DNA of 64,000 nt from Magicicada septendecula (GCA_034769895.1 CM068368.1:336559076-336623075), one strand, 5' to 3'. Positions 1-10,321 are shown, counted from the first letter of the stretch. Notes: generated by a model not told the origin, from the sequence alone. Made by a program: numbers and translations.

Positions 1-335
1 CCTTGTCGGTAATCATACAATCAGTCCCTTTTCTCTATAGTTTGTTTGGAAATATTTTAACCATGATCCATAATTTCATCTGTACTTGTCGTTCGGATCA
101 CTCTGGTGTGCAGAACTATTTCCGTCCTTGTGATATAGATCTCACTATTGCTACCTTATACAGCAATTCTTCTAATACTACATGTTCATTACTATTTAGG
201 CCTACCTCAATCACTTTATCATTTTGCTTATTAAATAAATATGTTAATGGTATATCAATTGTTAATGCTATCACTGATATTTTACTTCTGGTGTATTCGA
301 CTTAACTATGAATTTACTTAATGTTTTACTTACTG
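1..335 (-). pseudogene. Degenerate internal region (gag-pol interior), partial at window edge
   Basis: This is the gag-proximal end of a degenerate interior, homologous to 4994-5328. It holds the tail of the fragment described at 5109-5294. It differs from the other copies near 50-56 (aaatatttt against aattagttt) and at about 89 (cttgtc against ctggtc). There is no intact gene. Confidence 0.6.
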
Positions 336-674
336 TTATATTTGATTCCCTTTGAAAGTTTCTATTAAGCTCCTTCTGTTATTTTTAAAATTACTTACTC
401 TTCTGTATTCCGTACTTAGGATGTTGAGTACATTAACTAGTCCATTGTTCATCATCTCCCACTCTTCCCGTGTTTTTATTAATTTCCTTTGATGCATTTG
501 TCTCATTTTCTTTGTCTTCATTTCCATGTGCTTAATATTCTCTTTGTTTCTGTTAGGTTTCTTTTCAGATAACAATACACTTTTGTCTTTTTTATTTTCT
601 ATTTCATTACTACCTTCTATTTTCTGATCTACTGGTTCCTTTGACTGGTTCCTGTCATTGTTTAATCCTTCCAT
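336..674 (-). CDS. Gag continuation ORF, 112 codons, after in-frame TAG (unit 1)
   Basis: This minus-strand ORF starts at an ATG 37 bases below the Gag stop codon and is in the same reading frame as Gag. Only one TAG plus 12 sense codons (710-675) separate the two. The product is very basic and polar: a Lys/Asn/Glu-rich first half, a Lys/Arg/Met-rich centre (about residues 48-70) and no cysteine, so no zinc knuckle. The end (residues 95-112, rich in Arg and Asn) may be where a capsid domain began before pol was lost. I read it as the second part of one ancestral Gag reading frame. It could be reached by readthrough or by internal initiation, but neither is shown. It ends in TAA at 336-338. 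Confidence 0.55.
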   Translation of the reverse strand: MEGLNNDRNQSKEPVDQKIEGSNEIENKKDKSVLLSEKKPNRNKENIKHMEMKTKKMRQMHQRKLIKTREEWEMMNNGLVNVLNILSTEYRRVSNFKNNRRSLIETFKGNQI

Positions 675-710
675 TAACAGTCTACGATCATTTATTATTT
701 CTTCTCTATA

Positions 711-1400
711 CTATTCTAATTGTTGTTTCACTTGTTGTTTCAATTCCTCTTTATTCTTCTCACTCTCTTCCTTCAACAGTCTTTTTAATTCTTCGTTACT
801 TTGTCTAATCTCCTCCTTCAACTGTTGTTGTAAAGTTTCATTATTGCTTTCGATTTTTTTATTTAATTCTTCATTATCTTCCCTCATTTGTTTCTTCAGT
901 TCTTCAGTATTTTGTTTTAATAAGTTTTCATTATCTACTCTCATTTGTTTAAACTCTTCTTGGTTACTATCCATTTTCTTGTTAAGTGTTTCGATATTCT
1001 TTTCATTATTTTGATCTATTTTTTCAATATCCTCCTTCATTTGTTTCAATGTTTGATTACTGCTTTCGATTTTTTTATTCGATTCTTCACTATTTTGTTT
1101 CAATGTTTCATTATGTTTTCTTGAGTTTTCGTTTAATGATTCTAATTTTTTATTTAATTCTTCCTTGTCTTCCTCTCTTTTTTCCTCATTCCTTTTTAGG
1201 AATTCCATTATGCCATCCCATCTCATTTCTTCTGCAGTCCTATTTGGTTCTCTTTGTGTGGGTTTTTTTGGTTGGTCCCCTGGGATATCCCTTACCACTG
1301 TTTCTATTTCTTCAGTCGCTGTTACTTCCTTCGCCTCCATGTTCAATTCTATTTCTTCTCCCTCCGTACGTTTACGTGACGTTGCTCTTCTCCTTGACAT
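711..1400 (-). CDS. gag: Gag-like coiled-coil protein of Gypsy-type retrotransposon (unit 1)
   Basis: The 229-residue minus-strand ORF is the first ORF downstream of the LTR and PBS, the usual place for gag. Its N-terminus is Arg-rich (MSRRRATSRKR), followed by an acidic stretch and a basic proline segment (about residues 39-54). From about residue 62 to the end it is an almost unbroken, highly charged coiled coil with loosely repeated blocks of the type EELNKKIESNNETL at about 80-100, 105-121, 135-153 and 177-193. There is no capsid major homology region and no CCHC knuckle, so it is only the front of a normal Gag. The start ATG has a purine at -3. The reading frame ends at a TAG that is present in all twelve copies, and the same frame continues beyond it (336-674). 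Retroelement Gag is inferred from position and composition. It could also be a retroelement ORF1 that is not Gag. Confidence 0.7.
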   Translation of the reverse strand: MSRRRATSRKRTEGEEIELNMEAKEVTATEEIETVVRDIPGDQPKKPTQREPNRTAEEMRWDGIMEFLKRNEEKREEDKEELNKKLESLNENSRKHNETLKQNSEESNKKIESSNQTLKQMKEDIEKIDQNNEKNIETLNKKMDSNQEEFKQMRVDNENLLKQNTEELKKQMREDNEELNKKIESNNETLQQQLKEEIRQSNEELKRLLKEESEKNKEELKQQVKQQLE

Positions 1401-1748
1401 CTCTGTTGCTTAAACGTAGCCCCCACTAGAGTAGAAATTGCTATAACACTCACAATAAGAATACAAAGTTATTCTATCTCTAGCCTCACTAGTTGGGCTC
1501 CAATTCTGTAACACTAAGAGATTACTTCCGTATCTATCTTAAGCCTCACTGTTGGGATCTCCAATTTTGTAACACTACGGGTTATTTAGTCACACGTTGG
1601 TTGCGTCAATTCTGTAACACTACGGGAATTCTCTCCCGTATCTATTTTAAGCCTCACTGTTGGGATCGCCAATTCGTACTATCTAAATTGTACTTGGTTT
1701 GTATTTTAAGGATGAGTATGTTGTCAGGGTAATGTTAGTTGAGCGCCA
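1401..1748 (-). promoter_or_regulatory. Retrotransposon leader with PBS and PBS-like tandem repeats (unit 1)
   Basis: Reading the minus strand from the LTR end, TGGCGCTCAAC begins at 1748. It matches the insect tRNA-Lys primer site TGGCGCCCAAC at 10 of 11 positions and then diverges. Four more degenerate PBS-like motifs follow, centred near 1665, 1604, 1556 and 1496 (for example TGGCGATCCCAACAGTGAGG and TGGAGCCCAACTAGTGAGG). Most are preceded by a GTTACAGAATT-type block, giving a repeat of about 50-65 bp. An inverted repeat, TACGGGA/TCCCGTA with a 6-base loop, lies at 1621-1640. This copy lacks a 20-bp piece at about 1674 that is present in units 7-12. The authentic PBS is taken to be the one touching the LTR. 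Confidence 0.65.
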
Positions 1749-3805
1749 ATTTGCAATCAAATGTTGCAAATAAAATTTATTGATAAATTGGTAATTAATA
1801 TTGCATATAGCATAAGGGTTTCTTTTTCTTCTATATTTTTATCTTTTGTAATCTTTTATTCAACATAATATTATGACTATTAATGCTCAGTAAGGCAGAT
1901 TCAAATCAGGTGCCATACTTTCCTTGTTGGGAGTGTTACCAACCTATGCTAGTTGATGAAAAAATTAACATTCATTAATATGGTGTATATAATATTATAT
2001 ACATTTTAATTATCCATTAAATAAAGAAAAGAAAACCTTTTATCTGTTGTTATTGAACTCAAATCGTTTATCCTTTTTAAAATTTTTTTTAAGAGACAGT
2101 AATAATTGTTAACGAAGTATGACCGGTTGTTCTTTAAATATGCTCAGAATGGCAGCAGTAGCTCTTATATCTCAAGGCAGACCTATCTGTACTTTAATAA
2201 TTACTAAATAAAATACAAATAGAATGGTTTTACGTTAGATCCTTTTGACTACGGTATAAACTACAAATATCTTAGGAAAAGTACCAAAATACATGGGCTT
2301 ATAATAAATTACAGAGTGGTTTTACAAGAGTCTATTAAGAAGTTTACAATGTTCAGTGTCTAGGTTATGTTGATTTATGTGTTTTCAATGTCTAATACAC
2401 TTTAAATGGTTATATTACCATATATTAATAGTTTTTTACACTGAAAACAAGATTGTTCATTAATTATTTTCACAGTGAAGGTTCAAAAATAGTTTTAATC
2501 AAAAGTGTAAACAGTGTCTTTGAAAAGTGTAACTTAGGCCATTAAGGTAATTTCTTCAGTTTAGTTATTTAGCTAAAATACTTCCCTTCCTGGATAGGTC
2601 GATCTTGTTTCTTCATATGTTAATTGGTTTCCTTCTTTTGAACAATGTTGTCCTTCTTTCTTCTAAATATTTAGTTTTGTAATATAATTTAACTTTAATT
2701 AGGTTCACTGATGTTAAATTCAAAACATGTTGGATTGGTCTCTCGTATTTTTATATATCAACCTTTCTCGTTTAAATCTAATAATGGACTCCTCTTTATT
2801 CAATTTATAACATATCAGTTGCTACGGCCTATAACTTAGCTTTCATTGGTTTAAATTGTGTCATCTGTAGTTACTATGGTTCTCTCTGAGCCTCAAAATA
2901 AACAAACTTCTAATATTTTACTTTTAATTTTCTTAAAATTGTTATACCTTTTTTATCTGATCTCTGATCTTTAATATACTAGTATCTTTGAGTTTCTGAT
3001 GGAACACTGATTGTTTTGATACCACTTTTGATTATCTTCCATTACATATTTCCTGAGTTACCATTTCACACTTTTAACTATTTGTACAAAATTATTATTA
3101 GTTCTTTTTGTACTCTTCACTTTACTAAAACGATTGGATACAATCAGTAATAACATAGTTCAACCTGACATTAAAACTCTTTTTTTCAAATTCCTTAACT
3201 ATCTAGGCCTAACATGCCTAGTTTCACAAATTTCTCTTATTATAATTTTGGTACCCTTCCATTAACATTAACATTTGTTTTATTAATATTACAACATATA
3301 TTATTAATCAATATCAAACAACTAATTACTAATAATTATTAGTAAACATATGACAATTCTCATTAAACTTCTGGATACAATCCAGTTTTTATAAACATAA
3401 TAAAACATGGTAAGTAGTTCCCAAAACATTGTCCTCCTTACTTAATAACTTCACTATCTCAAAACACAACGATTAAAACATTGTTTATAATTAATCACTT
3501 CCCTCATAAACATAACACAACTCTTAATAAACTTATGAATTAATTTCCATTCTCACACACCTAGTGGGATTAGCATTAGTATAGTAAGTATTTCTAAAAC
3601 ATTGTCCTCCTTACTTACTAACTTTAATAGTTTAAACATAACTATTAGAACATTATTTAACATTAATCAGTAATAATAAACCTATAATTGGTAGTCCTTG
3701 AAAGAGGCTACCTTATGTTTCCTGGTACTTTTCTAGGATTTATAAACATATTTTACTCATGTAATTACACAACAAGAAGATGGGCAAAATATCATGTAAC
3801 ATAAT
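1749..3805 (-). repeat. LTR of the array element (unit 1), ~2.06 kb
   Basis: The boundaries are set by the PBS at 1748 on one side and the polypurine tract at 3807-3816 on the other. The termini are taken as ATT...AAT and may be off by a few bases. The segment has no convincing ORF. On the minus strand an AATAAA (1781-1776) lies about 27 bases before the LTR 3' end and could serve as the poly(A) signal. Inside lies a diverged direct duplication, with copies of aaaacattgtcctcctta at 3423 and 3596 (offset 173). There is also a perfect 20-bp palindrome at 3326-3345 and short hairpins at 3203-3221 and 3370-3384. A second palindrome, at 1984-2003, is perfect only in this copy. Confidence 0.75.
1776..1781 (-). 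terminator. Candidate poly(A) signal AATAAA near LTR 3' end
   Basis: AATAAA on the minus strand lies about 27 bases upstream of the LTR/PBS junction, and the same hexamer sits at the same place in every copy. Function is inferred from position only. The hexamer is common in AT-rich DNA. Confidence 0.4.
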
Positions 3806-3806
3806 A

Positions 3807-3816
3807 CCCCTCCCCC
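3807..3816 (-). promoter_or_regulatory. Polypurine tract (PPT), unit 1
   Basis: GGGGGAGGGG on the minus strand lies directly before the LTR 5' end and 69 bases past the integrase stop. This is the classical plus-strand primer of LTR elements. Identical tracts lie at 8800, 13790, 18783, 23599, 28592, 33600, 44371, 48471, 53482, 57582 and 62581 (ten bases each). Confidence 0.8.
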
Positions 3817-3884
3817 AGAAAACGGGTTATTTTAGTAATAAACTGATTACTTAAATAAGCTGATTTATATAACAAGTGCTGCTC

Positions 3885-4130
3885 TTAATTTTCATAATAT
3901 TTTTTAATTTCAGCTTGATTGTACACGCCCTTTATTTTATTAGTTTCTGGAATGGTCAATTCATAGGTATTATTCCCTTTATCCCTGGTTATCCTATACG
4001 GTCCTGTATACAATAATAATTTTTTAGCTATTCCTTCTGCAGAACTTGGTAAATGCCTGTTTTTCAGTAACACCTTTTCTCCCACATTGCATTTTAAAAT
4101 CTTATTTTTATTCTTTTCTTCCTCATGGTT
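3885..4130 (-). pseudogene. pol: Integrase C-terminal remnant with GPY/F motif (unit 1)
   Basis: The open frame on the minus strand runs from just after a TGA (4131-4133) to a TAA. It contains VGEKVLLKNRHLPS, then LLLYTGPYRITRDKGNNTYEL and a tail ending NQAEIKKYYEN. The TGPYR core followed by the short beta-strand tail is the GPY/F module at the end of Ty3/Gypsy integrases. Zinc-finger and DDE catalytic parts are absent, so the fragment is inactive. The only in-frame start-like codon is a GTG at 4085; the real protein entered from upstream. Position right before the PPT fits the 3' end of pol. This copy has a Cys where most have Tyr, just before the VGEK block. Confidence 0.85.
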
Positions 4131-5328
4131 TCAGGTATTGGGTTGTGATGAATTTTCTTAGGTTGGGTTATTATATAATAATTTACAAATAACTTCTTTT
4201 TCTTCTCGGGCGAATCTAAGAAAATATATTATTTTTTCTTCATTTTCCTTATATAGGTGGTTACCAACTGATTTTTCCTTTCCTCTGAGGTTTCTTTTCT
4301 TTCTTCCTCTGCTTTATCTCCTGTTCTGGTTGATTCCTTAATTGGGGTTATCAATTCCTCCCTAACTTTAAATGGCATGGTGAATGCATATCGGCTGTGA
4401 GTGATACAATTCTGACCTATTCCTCACCCGACCATTCACCATGGTACAGTGCTCATTGGCCCCTGCCCATAATAATAATTTTTGAGTGGCGCCGTAGCTT
4501 TCTACACTCTTAAAAAATGGTAACTATTGCGTTACTTTAAACACCCTTGGAATCCTGTTGCCTTCTTAACTCTTCTCGTTATTATAATTTGCATCCCTGC
4601 AGCTCCCCTTACTTTTATATTATTGATTTTCAGTTTTAGTAAAATCCTTGGTATATTTCTTCTCTTCTATTTAATTTCATTTCGTAGTTAATTGATTCAT
4701 TTGCCACAGTGTTATTCATCTCCTTTTTCAATACCCCTTTTTAGCAATTAAAACTATGGTTATTGTTATTCTATTTATTTCCAGACATCGATTCTTCTTC
4801 TGCAAGTTCAGGCTTTCATTTATTTGTTTTAAGTACTTATTCTCTTCATTCAGTATGATCCCCTTATTATCGTTCTTAACCATCATATTCTCTTCCAAAA
4901 CCTGCATTGGTGGGCTATTTGTTTATGTTTTCTTAAATCTTCACTTGTCATTACAATTATCATTATCTTTCCTTCTCATTTCTCAAATAGTTGCCTTGTC
5001 GGTAATCATACAATCAGTCCCTTTTCTCTATAGTTTGTTTGGAATTAGTTTAACCATGATCCATAATTTCATCTGTACTGGTCGTTCGGATCACTCTGGT
5101 GTGCAGAACTATTTCCGTCCTTGTGATATAGATCTCACTATTGCTACCTTATACAGCAATTCTTCTAATACTACATGTTCATTACTATTTAGGCCTACCT
5201 CAATCACTTTATCATTTTGCTTATTAAATAAATATGTTAATGGTATATCAATTGTTAATGCTATCACTGATATTTTACTTCTGGTGTATTCGACTTAACT
5301 ATGGATTTACTTAATGTTTTACTTACTG
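4131..5328 (-). pseudogene. pol: Degenerate gag-pol interior (reference description)
   Basis: About 1.2 kb lies between the integrase end and the Gag continuation and has no intact gene. Three minus-strand open stretches look like coding debris. At 4229-4378 there are 49 codons beginning MPFKVREELITPIKES, preceded in frame by SRYAFT; this is possibly the integrase segment before GPY/F. At 4728-4907 there are 59 codons rich in Asn, Lys and Glu, and coiled-coil-like. At 5109-5294 there are 61 codons between stops. They lie in different frames or are split by stops, so pol has been deleted and eroded. I see no RT (YxDD), protease (DTG/DSG) or RNase H motif. A 180-codon plus-strand ORF at 4756-5298 is the antisense shadow of this debris. 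Confidence 0.6.
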
Positions 5329-5667
5329 TTATATTTGATTCCCTTCGAAAGTTTCTATTAAGCTCCTTCTGTTATTTTTAAAATTACTTACTCTTCTGTA
5401 TTCCGTACTTAGGATGTTAAGTACATTAACTAGTCCATTGTTCATCATCTCCCACTCTTCCCGTGTTTTTATTAATTTCCTTTGATGCATTTGTCTCATT
5501 TTCTTTGTCTTCATTTCCATGTGCTTAATATTCTCTTTGTTTCTGTTAGGTTTCTTTTCAGATAACAATACACTTTTGTCTTTTTTATTTTCTATTTCAT
5601 TACTACCTTCTATTTTCTGATCTACTGGTTCCTTTGACTGGTTCCTGTCATTGTTTAATCCTTCCAT
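5329..5667 (-). CDS. Gag continuation ORF, 112 codons (unit 2)
   Basis: This ORF is in frame with the unit 2 Gag across one TAG. It has Glu instead of Lys four residues before the end (TFEGNQI), a variant shared with units 3 and 4 only. Confidence 0.55.
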   Translation of the reverse strand: MEGLNNDRNQSKEPVDQKIEGSNEIENKKDKSVLLSEKKPNRNKENIKHMEMKTKKMRQMHQRKLIKTREEWEMMNNGLVNVLNILSTEYRRVSNFKNNRRSLIETFEGNQI

Positions 5668-5703
5668 TAACAGTCTACGATCATTTATTATTTCTTCTCT
5701 ATA

Positions 5704-6393
5704 CTATTCTAATTGTTGTTTCACTTGTTGTTTCAATTCCTCTTTATTCTTCTCACTCTCTTCCTTCAACAGTCTTTTTAATTCTTCGTTACTTTGTCTA
5801 ATCTCCTCCTTCAACTGTTGTTGTAAAGTTTCATTATTGCTTTCGATTTTTTTATTTAATTCTTCATTATCTTCCCTCATTTGTTTCTTCAGTTCTTCAG
5901 TATTTTGTTTTAATAAGTTTTCATTATCTACTCTCATTTGTTTAAACTCTTCTTGGTTACTATCCATTTTCTTGTTAAGTGTTTCGATATTCTTTTCATT
6001 ATTTTGATCTATTTTTTCAATATCCTCCTTCATTTGTTTCAATGTTTGATTACTGCTTTCGATTTTTTTATTCGATTCTTCACTATTTTGTTTCAATGTT
6101 TCATTATGTTTTCTTGAGTTTTCGTTTAATGATTCTAATTTTTTATTTAATTCTTCCTTGTCTTCCTCTCTTTTTTCCTCATTCGTTTTTAGGAATTCCA
6201 TTATGCCATCCCATCTCATTTCTTCTGCAGTCCTATTTGGTTCTCTTTGTGTGGGTTTTTTTGGTTGGTCCCCTGGGATATCCCTTACCACTGTTTCTAT
6301 TTCTTCAGTCGCTGTTACTTCCTTCGCCTCCATGTTCAATTCTATTTCTTCTCCCTCCGTACGTTTACGTGACGTTGCTCTTCTCCTTGACAT
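5704..6393 (-). CDS. gag: Gag-like coiled-coil protein (unit 2)
   Basis: The protein has 229 residues and differs from unit 1 by Arg70Thr. The shared TAG is in place. Confidence 0.7.
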   Translation of the reverse strand: MSRRRATSRKRTEGEEIELNMEAKEVTATEEIETVVRDIPGDQPKKPTQREPNRTAEEMRWDGIMEFLKTNEEKREEDKEELNKKLESLNENSRKHNETLKQNSEESNKKIESSNQTLKQMKEDIEKIDQNNEKNIETLNKKMDSNQEEFKQMRVDNENLLKQNTEELKKQMREDNEELNKKIESNNETLQQQLKEEIRQSNEELKRLLKEESEKNKEELKQQVKQQLE

Positions 6394-6741
6394 CTCTGTT
6401 GCTTAAACGTAGCCCCCACTAGAGTAGAAATTGCTATAACACTCACAATAAGAATACAAAGTTATTCTATCTCTAGCCTCACTAGTTGGGCTCCAATTCT
6501 GTAACACTAAGAGATTACTTCCGTATCTATCTTAAGCCTCACTGTTGGGATCTCCAATTTTGTAACACTACGGGTTATTTAGTCACACGTTGGTTGCGTC
6601 AATTCTGTAACACTACGGGAATTCTCTCCCGTATCTATTTTAAGCCTCACTGTTGGGATCGCCAATTCGTACTATCTAAATTGTACTTGGTTTGTATTTT
6701 AAGGATGAGTATGTTGTCAGGGTAATGTTAGTTGAGCGCCA
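6394..6741 (-). promoter_or_regulatory. Leader with PBS (unit 2)
   Basis: The PBS TGGCGCTCAAC begins at 6741 on the minus strand. Five PBS-like motifs are arranged as in unit 1. The 20-bp leader piece is absent. Confidence 0.65.
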
Positions 6742-8798
6742 ATTTGCAATCAAATGTTGCAAATAAAATTTATTGATAAATTGGTAATTAATATTGCATA
6801 TAGCATAAGGGTTTCTTTTTCTTCTATATTTTTATCTTTTGTAATCTTTTATTCAACATAATATTATGACTATTAATGCTCAGTAAGGCAGATTCAAATC
6901 AGGTGCCATACTTTCCTTGTTGGGAGTGTTACCAACCTATGCTAGTTGATGAAAAAATTAACATTCATTAATATGGTGTATATAATATCATATACATTTT
7001 AATTATCCATTAAATAAAGAAAAGAAAACCTTTTATCTGTTGTTATTGAACTCAAATCGTTTATCCTTTTTAAAATTTTTTTTAAGAGACAGTAATAATT
7101 GTTAACGAAGTATGACCGGTTGTTCTTTAAATATGCTCAGAATGGCAGCAGTAGCTCTTATATCTCAAGGCAGACCTATCTGTACTTTAATAATTACTAA
7201 ATAAAATACAAATAGAATGGTTTTACGTTAGATCCTTTTGACTACGGTATAAACTACAAATATCTTAGGAAAAGTACCAAAATACATGGGCTTATAATAA
7301 ATTACAGAGTGGTTTTACAAGAGTCTATTAAGAAGTTTACAATGTTCAGTGTCTAGGTTATGTTGATTTATGTGTTTTCAATGTCTAATACACTTTAAAT
7401 GGTTATATTACCATATATTAATAGTTTTTTACACTGAAAACAAGATTGTTCATTAATTATTTTCACAGTGAAGGTTCAAAAATAGTTTTAATCAAAAGTG
7501 TAAACAGTGTCTTTGAAAAGTGTAACTTAGGCCATTAAGGTAATTTCTTCAGTTTAGTTATTTAGCTAAAATACTTCCCTTCCTGGATAGGTCGATCTTG
7601 TTTCTTCATATGTTAATTGGTTTCCTTCTTTTGAACAATGTTGTCCTTCTTTCTTCTAAATATTTAGTTTTGTAATATAATTTAACTTTAATTAGGTTCA
7701 CTGATGTTAAATTCAAAACATGTTGGATTGGTCTCTCGTATTTTTATATATCAACCTTTCTCGTTTAAATCTAATAATGGACTCCTCTTTATTCAATTTA
7801 TAACATATCAGTTGCTACGGCCTATAACTTAGCTTTCATTGGTTTAAATTGTGTCATCTGTAGTTACTATGGTTCTCTCTGAGCCTCAAAATAAACAAAC
7901 TTCTAATATTTTACTTTTAATTTTCTTAAAATTGTTATACCTTTTTTATCTGATCTCTGATCTTTAATATACTAGTATCTTTGAGTTTCTGATGGAACAC
8001 TGATTGTTTTGATACCACTTTTGATTATCTTCCATTACATATTTCCTGAGTTACCATTTCACACTTTTAACTATTTGTACAAAATTATTATTAGTTCTTT
8101 TTGTACTCTTCACTTTACTAAAACGATTGGATACAATCAGTAATAACATAGTTCAACCTGACATTAAAACTCTTTTTTTCAAATTCCTTAACTATCTAGG
8201 CCTAACATGCTTAGTTTCACAAATTTCTCTTATTATAATTTTGGTACCCTTCCATTAACATTAACATTTGTTTTATTAATATTACAACATATATTATTAA
8301 TCAATATCAAACAACTAATTACTAATAATTATTAGTAAACATATGACAATTCTCATTAAACTTCTGGATACAATCCAGTTTTTATAAACATAATAAAACA
8401 TGGTAAGTAGTTCCCAAAACATTGTCCTCCTTACTTAATAACTTCACTATCTCAAAACACAACGATTAAAACATTGTTTATAATTAATCACTTCCCTCAT
8501 AAACATAACACAACTCTTAATAAACTTATGAATTAATTTCCATTCTCACACACCTAGTGGGATTAGCATTAGTATAGTAAGTATTTCTAAAACATTGTCC
8601 TCCTTACTTACTAACTTTAATAGTTTAAACATAACTATTAGAACATTATTTAACATTAATCAGTAATAATAAACCTATAATTGGTAGTCCTTGAAAGAGG
8701 CTACCTTATGTTTCCTGGTACTTTTCTAGGATTTATAAACATATTTTACTCATGTAATTACACAACAAGAAGATGGGCAAAATATCATGTAACATAAT
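6742..8798 (-). repeat. LTR of the array element (unit 2)
   Basis: The LTR is 2,057 bp between the PBS and the PPT at 8800-8809. The palindrome that is perfect at 1984-2003 in unit 1 is broken here by a T-to-C change near 6989, as in all other copies. Confidence 0.75.
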
Positions 8799-8877
8799 AC
8801 CCCTCCCCCAGAAAACGGGTTATTTTAGTAATAAACTGATTACTTAAATAAGCTGATTTATATAACAAGTGCTGCTC

Positions 8878-9123
8878 TTAATTTTCATAATATTTTTTAA
8901 TTTCAGCTTGATTGTACACGCCCTTTATTTTATTAGTTTCTGGAATGGTCAATTCATAGGTATTATTCCCTTTATCCCTGGTTATCCTATACGGTCCTGT
9001 ATACAATAATAATTTTTTAGCTATTCCTTCTGCAGAACTTGGTAAATGCCTGTTTTTCAGTAACACCTTTTCTCCCACATTGTATTTTAAAATCTTATTT
9101 TTATTCTTTTCTTCCTCATGGTT
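8878..9123 (-). pseudogene. pol: Integrase C-terminal remnant (unit 2)
   Basis: This is the GPY/F end of integrase. It retains Ile in the NKIKGVYN segment, as in unit 1; units 3 onward have Val. Confidence 0.85.
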
Positions 9124-10321
9124 TCAGGTATTGGGTTGTGATGAATTTTCTTAGGTTGGGTTATTATATAATAATTTACAAATAACTTCTTTTTCTTCTC
9201 GGGCGAATCTAAGAAAATATATTATTTTTTCTTCATTTTCCTTATATAGGTGGTTACCAACTGATTTTTCCTTTCCTCTGAGGTTTCTTTTCTTTCTTCC
9301 TCTGCTTTATCTCCTGTTCTGGTTGATTCCTTAATTGGGGTTATCAATTCCTCCCTAACTTTAAATGGCATGGTGAATGCATATCGGCTGTGAGTGATAC
9401 AATTCTGACCTATTCCTCACCCGACCATTCACCATGGTACAGTGCTCATTGGCCCCTGCCCATAATAATAATTTTTGAGTGGCGCCGTAGCTTTCTACAC
9501 TCTTAAAAAATGGTAACTATTGCGTTACTTTAAACACCCTTGGAATCCTGTTGCCTTCTTAACTCTTCTCGTTATTATAATTTGCATCCCTGCAGCTCCC
9601 CTTACTTTTATATTATTGATTTTCAGTTTTAGTAAAATCCTTGGTATATTTCTTCTCTTCTATTTAATTTCATTTCGTAGTTAATTGATTCATTTGCCAC
9701 AGTGTTATTCATCTCCTTTTTCAATACCCCTTTTTAGCAATTAAAACTATGGTTATTGTTATTCTATTTATTTCCAGACATCGATTCTTCTTCTGCAAGT
9801 TCAGGCTTTCATTTATTTGTTTTAAGTACTTATTCTCTTCATTCAGTATGATCCCCTTATTATCGTTCTTAACCATCATATTCTCTTCCAAAACCTGCAT
9901 TGGTGGGCTATTTGTTTATGTTTTCTTAAATCTTCACTTGTCATTACAATTATCATTATCTTTCCTTCTCATTTCTCAAATAGTTGCCTTGTCGGTAATC
10001 ATACAATCAGTCCCTTTTCTCTATAGTTTGTTTGGAATTAGTTTAACCATGATCCATAATTTCATCTGTACTGGTCGTTCGGATCACTCTGGTGTGCAGA
10101 ACTATTTCCGTCCTTGTGATATAGATCTCACTATTGCTACCTTATACAGCAATTCTTCTAATACTACATGTTCATTACTATTTAGGCCTACCTCAATCAC
10201 TTTATCATTTTGCTTATTAAATAAATATGTTAATGGTATATCAATTGTTAATGCTATCACTGATATTTTACTTCTGGTGTATTCGACTTAACTATGGATT
10301 TACTTAATGTTTTACTTACTG
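9124..10321 (-). pseudogene. pol: Degenerate gag-pol interior
   Basis: It is homologous to 4131-5328, with the same three coding fragments and no intact gene. Confidence 0.6.

Noticed and set aside
658-1429. Plus-strand ORFs of 118, 147 and 82 codons over Gag, rich in Phe, Ser and Leu
   Set aside because: They are shadows of the coiled-coil Gag on the minus strand. Composition is explained by the reverse complement of Lys/Glu/Asn codons, and positions simply follow Gag.
1493-1732. 79-codon plus-strand ORF with repeated KPHCWD segments
   Set aside because: The peptide repeats are produced by the PBS-like DNA repeats of the leader. There is no independent coding evidence, and the reading ends differently in the long-leader copies.
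1483-1748. CRISPR-like direct repeats
   Set aside because: The repeats are degenerate and unequal in spacing, lie in a retrotransposon leader, and there are no cas genes. The setting is eukaryotic.
4756-5298. 180-codon plus-strand ORF, repeated in most units, hydrophobic and membrane-protein-like
   Set aside because: It is antisense to minus-strand coding debris that looks more protein-like (Glu/Lys/Asn-rich fragments at 4728-4907 and 5109-5294). Its hydrophobicity comes from reading Glu/Lys/Asn-rich codons backwards.
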